From NCBI GenBank assembly GCA_016788945.1, contig JAEUSA010000371.1, positions 1-6,897 on the forward strand: 6,897 bases of DNA, written 5' to 3'. Positions within the stretch are counted from its first letter, which is position 1, and each line of letters starts with the position of its first letter. This DNA is from Leptospiraceae bacterium. Its GTDB lineage: Bacteria; Spirochaetota; Leptospiria; Turneriellales; Turneriellaceae. A program made the position numbers and the translations under genes. Of the stretch, positions 5,350 through 6,897 are shown in pieces. The notes beneath the pieces are model-generated. The model was given only the letters and a program-made list of their open reading frames with translations, was not told where the DNA came from and ran no database searches.

Positions 5350-6285
5350 TTAGTGTTCCAGATACCGCTCTGCTTCAATTGCCGCCTGACAGCCCGAACC
5401 TGCGGCAGTGATGGCCTGGCGGTAGTAATGATCTTTGACGTCACCGGCGGCGAAGACCCCGGGTATATTGGTCGCCGTGCGATCGCTTTTGGTTACCAGA
5501 TACCCCGTTTCATCCATATCGAGCTGGCCCTTGAAGAGCGCCGTATTTGGTACGTGACCGATGGCGATAAACAGACCCTGCACCGGGAAATCTTCGATCG
5601 CACCGGTGCGTGTGTCTTTAAGCTTAAGCCCGGTTACCGTGCCGGTCTTTTCTTCGCCGTAAATTTCCGCGACTTCGGTAAATGTTTTGATCACAATTTT
5701 GGGATTATTGCGCGCGCGCTCGACCATGATCGTGCTGGCGCGGAAGCTGTCGCGACGGTGCAGCAGAGTGACTTTGCTGGCAAATTTCGTTAAGAAGTTT
5801 GCCTCTTCGAAGGCCGAGTCACCGCCGCCGACCACGGCGACCTCTTTGCCGCGAAAGAAAAATCCGTCACACGTCGCGCAGGCAGAAACTCCTTTCCCTT
5901 TGTAGGCCAGCTCAGAGGGGATTCCCAGAAAACGCGCGGTTGCACCCGTTGCAATGATCACCGTGCGGGATGTATATACTGTGCCCTCAGCGGTAATTTT
6001 GAACGGTGCGCCGCTGCTGAGTTCGGCTTTGTCGGCAAGCACCGGTTTGAGCTCGGCGCCAAAACGCGCAGCCTGCGCTCTGAAATGGTCCATAATTTCG
6101 GGACCCTGAATACCTTGCGGAAAGCCGGGATAATTTTCGACTTCACTGGTAATCATCAGCTGGCCACCGCGCTCGATGCCCTCGAGCACCAGCGTCTTCA
6201 GGTTCGCGCGCCCGGCGTATATCGCCGCAGTGTAGCCCGCAGGTCCCGAGCCGATGATAATCGTGTCGTAATGATTTTCCGCCAT
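5350..6285 (-). CDS. trxB: Thioredoxin reductase (NADPH, FAD-dependent)
   Basis: TrxB passes electrons from NADPH through FAD and a redox-active disulfide to thioredoxin in the cytoplasm. The 311-residue protein is the usual length of the low-molecular-weight bacterial type. The FAD dinucleotide motif GSGPAG is at 12-17, RGGQLM at 39-44, and ENYPGFP at 50-56. The second FAD contact ATGATARFLGIP is at 112-123, and the catalytic CATC disulfide at 136-139. The NADPH motif GGGDSAFEEA is at 153-162, and HRRDSFRA, the basic motif that selects NADPH, is at 176-183. FAAGDV is at 278-283, and RQAITAAGSGCQAA is at 289-302. No key residue is missing. The ATG at 6285 gives the standard N-terminus just before the first strand, but no Shine-Dalgarno is visible; 6-bp arms (ATTTTC/GAAAAT) flank this start. 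It is the first gene of the minus-strand cluster and is divergent from the lipoprotein gene. Its stop is 1 nt before ilvE. Confidence 0.98.
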   Translation of the reverse strand: MAENHYDTIIIGSGPAGYTAAIYAGRANLKTLVLEGIERGGQLMITSEVENYPGFPQGIQGPEIMDHFRAQAARFGAELKPVLADKAELSSGAPFKITAEGTVYTSRTVIIATGATARFLGIPSELAYKGKGVSACATCDGFFFRGKEVAVVGGGDSAFEEANFLTKFASKVTLLHRRDSFRASTIMVERARNNPKIVIKTFTEVAEIYGEEKTGTVTGLKLKDTRTGAIEDFPVQGLFIAIGHVPNTALFKGQLDMDETGYLVTKSDRTATNIPGVFAAGDVKDHYYRQAITAAGSGCQAAIEAERYLEH

Positions 6286-6417
6286 GGGAAGAAAATAACT
6301 GAAAGCGACTCATGCGGACAAGAAAAGAGCAGGCAGCCGGGTGGTCTATTGGGCTGCGCGGTAACCGCATATCCAAAATGCGCTTGGCGTGCGAAAGAGC
6401 TGCACAGATTGAGTTAT
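6286..6417. promoter_or_regulatory. Divergent intergenic region between trxB and the lipoprotein gene
   Basis: These 132 nt should hold the promoters for the minus-strand cluster and for the + strand gene. The clearest structure is an 11-bp interrupted palindrome GCGGT-A-ACCGC at 6358-6368, a possible operator or chance. On the + strand, TTGGGC (6349-6354) and CAAAAT (6374-6379) with a 19-nt spacer are a weak sigma-70-like pair. No convincing promoter could be picked for trxB. A 74-codon Arg- and Cys-rich ORF (6312-6536) crosses the region but does not look like a protein. Confidence 0.4.
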
Positions 6418-6897
6418 ATGTGGTTCAATGTCGTATTCGCAGTTTTAACCTCGGTGCTTATGACCGCGTGTACTGCGGGCGTGGCGCACAGCGTTGCCGT
6501 GATTCTGCCGACTCCGCATGTCGGGTCAGCGGGTAATGCGAAGCAGTTCGGCAGCTTGTTCTTCTTCACTGATCGCAATATGCCTGATACGAGCCTTGCC
6601 TATAACGCCTTGCTCGCCGGTAAAGTAGCAGAAGCGCTTAATTTGCTCTCGCGCATCGAAGGTTCGAATCTGCCGGCGGTACAACGCGCCTATTGGCAGA
6701 ACGATGTCGCGGTGTGCTTTATTCTTGAAGGTCGCTACCGTGAAGCCGATGAACTGCTCCTTCAGGCGGGCATGACCGCAGAAGAAGAGGCTATCCGCCA
6801 CAACCACCGGGTGAGTGTCTATCTCGCAGAATCGCAGCGTGCAGCCAAGACGAAGGCTGCACCGTCAGCCGCAGAAGCGCCTAAAAAAGAGGCGGAT
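6418..6897 (+). CDS. Putative lipoprotein with TPR-like helices, 3' end outside window
   Basis: An open frame of 160 codons runs from the ATG at 6418 to the right edge without a stop. The first 17 residues are hydrophobic and end in VLMTAC, so Cys18 would be the lipidated residue. Met at -3 is tolerated in relaxed spirochaete lipoboxes. The signal lacks the usual basic residues after Met. A TTG at 6409 would not add any, and the open frame upstream has no better start. Residues 60-81 (LAYNALLAGKVAEALNLLSR and on) and 87-118 (around the segment DVAVCFILEGRYREADELL) have the small-residue and helix-pair pattern of tetratricopeptide repeats. Residues 142-160 are a charged Ala/Lys/Pro/Glu-rich linker. 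The function is unknown; TPR lipoproteins often serve as scaffolds in envelope assembly. The antisense frame at 6526-6807 is judged a shadow because this frame is longer, open and protein-like. Confidence 0.72.
   Translation, partial: MWFNVVFAVLTSVLMTACTAGVAHSVAVILPTPHVGSAGNAKQFGSLFFFTDRNMPDTSLAYNALLAGKVAEALNLLSRIEGSNLPAVQRAYWQNDVAVCFILEGRYREADELLLQAGMTAEEEAIRHNHRVSVYLAESQRAAKTKAAPSAAEAPKKEAD

Larger units (their letters stand above)
347..6285 (-). other. Probable polycistronic unit trxB-ilvE-holB-nuoH-small membrane protein-argG-unknown protein
   Basis: Seven same-strand genes follow with gaps of 1, 4, 3 or 72, 8, 54 and 1 nt and no intrinsic terminator between them. Cotranscription from the region upstream of trxB is the simplest reading, with a possible internal promoter ahead of argG. 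The products belong to unrelated pathways, so the shared transcript probably reflects common growth-linked expression rather than one process. Confidence 0.6.

Noticed and set aside
5340..5363. ATCTG/CAGAT arms around the trxB stop and ilvE start
   Set aside because: Only five pairs plus a possible G-U with a 12-nt loop; this is expected by chance.
5349..5444. An ilvE start at 5444 giving 339 residues
   Set aside because: It would overlap trxB by 95 nt and add residues foreign to the family; the ATG at 5348 gives the normal 307 residues and places the lysine at 159.
3892..5608. Repeated CACCGGTG (3892-3899, 4431-4438, 5601-5608) and several more ACCGGT sites, considered as a regulatory motif
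   Set aside because: Most occurrences are Thr-Gly pairs written ACC GGT inside coding frames (LTGG, GTGA, RTGA, LTGL), so codon preference explains the excess.
6526..6807. A 93-codon minus-strand open frame at the right end
   Set aside because: The + frame over the same bases is longer, open to the edge, begins with a lipobox-like signal and shows TPR-like repeats, whereas the antisense product has no family pattern.

Overview
This window looks like ordinary chromosomal housekeeping DNA from a diderm bacterium of moderate GC content. My best guess is a spirochaete of the order Leptospirales (Leptospira/Turneriella-like). That guess rests on remembered resemblance of the ArgG and NuoH proteins and on a putative lipoprotein with a relaxed lipobox. 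It is an inference, because no rRNA or other taxonomic marker is present.

Layout from left to right. The 3' end of murD runs in from the left edge on the + strand. It meets, stop codon against stop codon, the last gene of a long minus-strand cluster that fills 347-6285. In transcription order (right to left) the cluster is trxB (thioredoxin reductase), ilvE (branched-chain aminotransferase), a holB-like clamp-loader delta' gene, nuoH (complex I subunit), a 72-residue two-helix membrane protein, argG (argininosuccinate synthase), and a 151-residue protein of unknown function. Junction gaps are 1, 4, 3 or 72 (depending on the nuoH start), 8, 54 and 1 nt, so most of this is probably one transcript. 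To the right is a 132-nt divergent intergenic region, then a + strand gene open at the right edge (6418 onward). It encodes a putative TPR-like lipoprotein that is easy to miss because it has no stop inside the window.

The genes do not form one pathway. They cover thiol redox, branched-chain amino acid synthesis, replication, respiration, arginine synthesis and peptidoglycan synthesis, a mixed housekeeping operon. I see no mobile element, CRISPR array, tRNA, rRNA or phage gene.

The least ordinary signals concern translation. None of the eight visible start codons has GGAG, GAGG or AGGA within about 20 nt upstream. The ilvE/holB junction is a perfect 9-bp inverted repeat that presents the holB AUG in a 6-nt loop, directly beside a perfect 10-bp palindrome. 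Weaker hairpins surround other stop/start junctions. Other points are a delta' protein with no cysteines and a degenerate P-loop, a nuoH separated from other nuo genes, and an unrecognised small membrane protein directly behind it.
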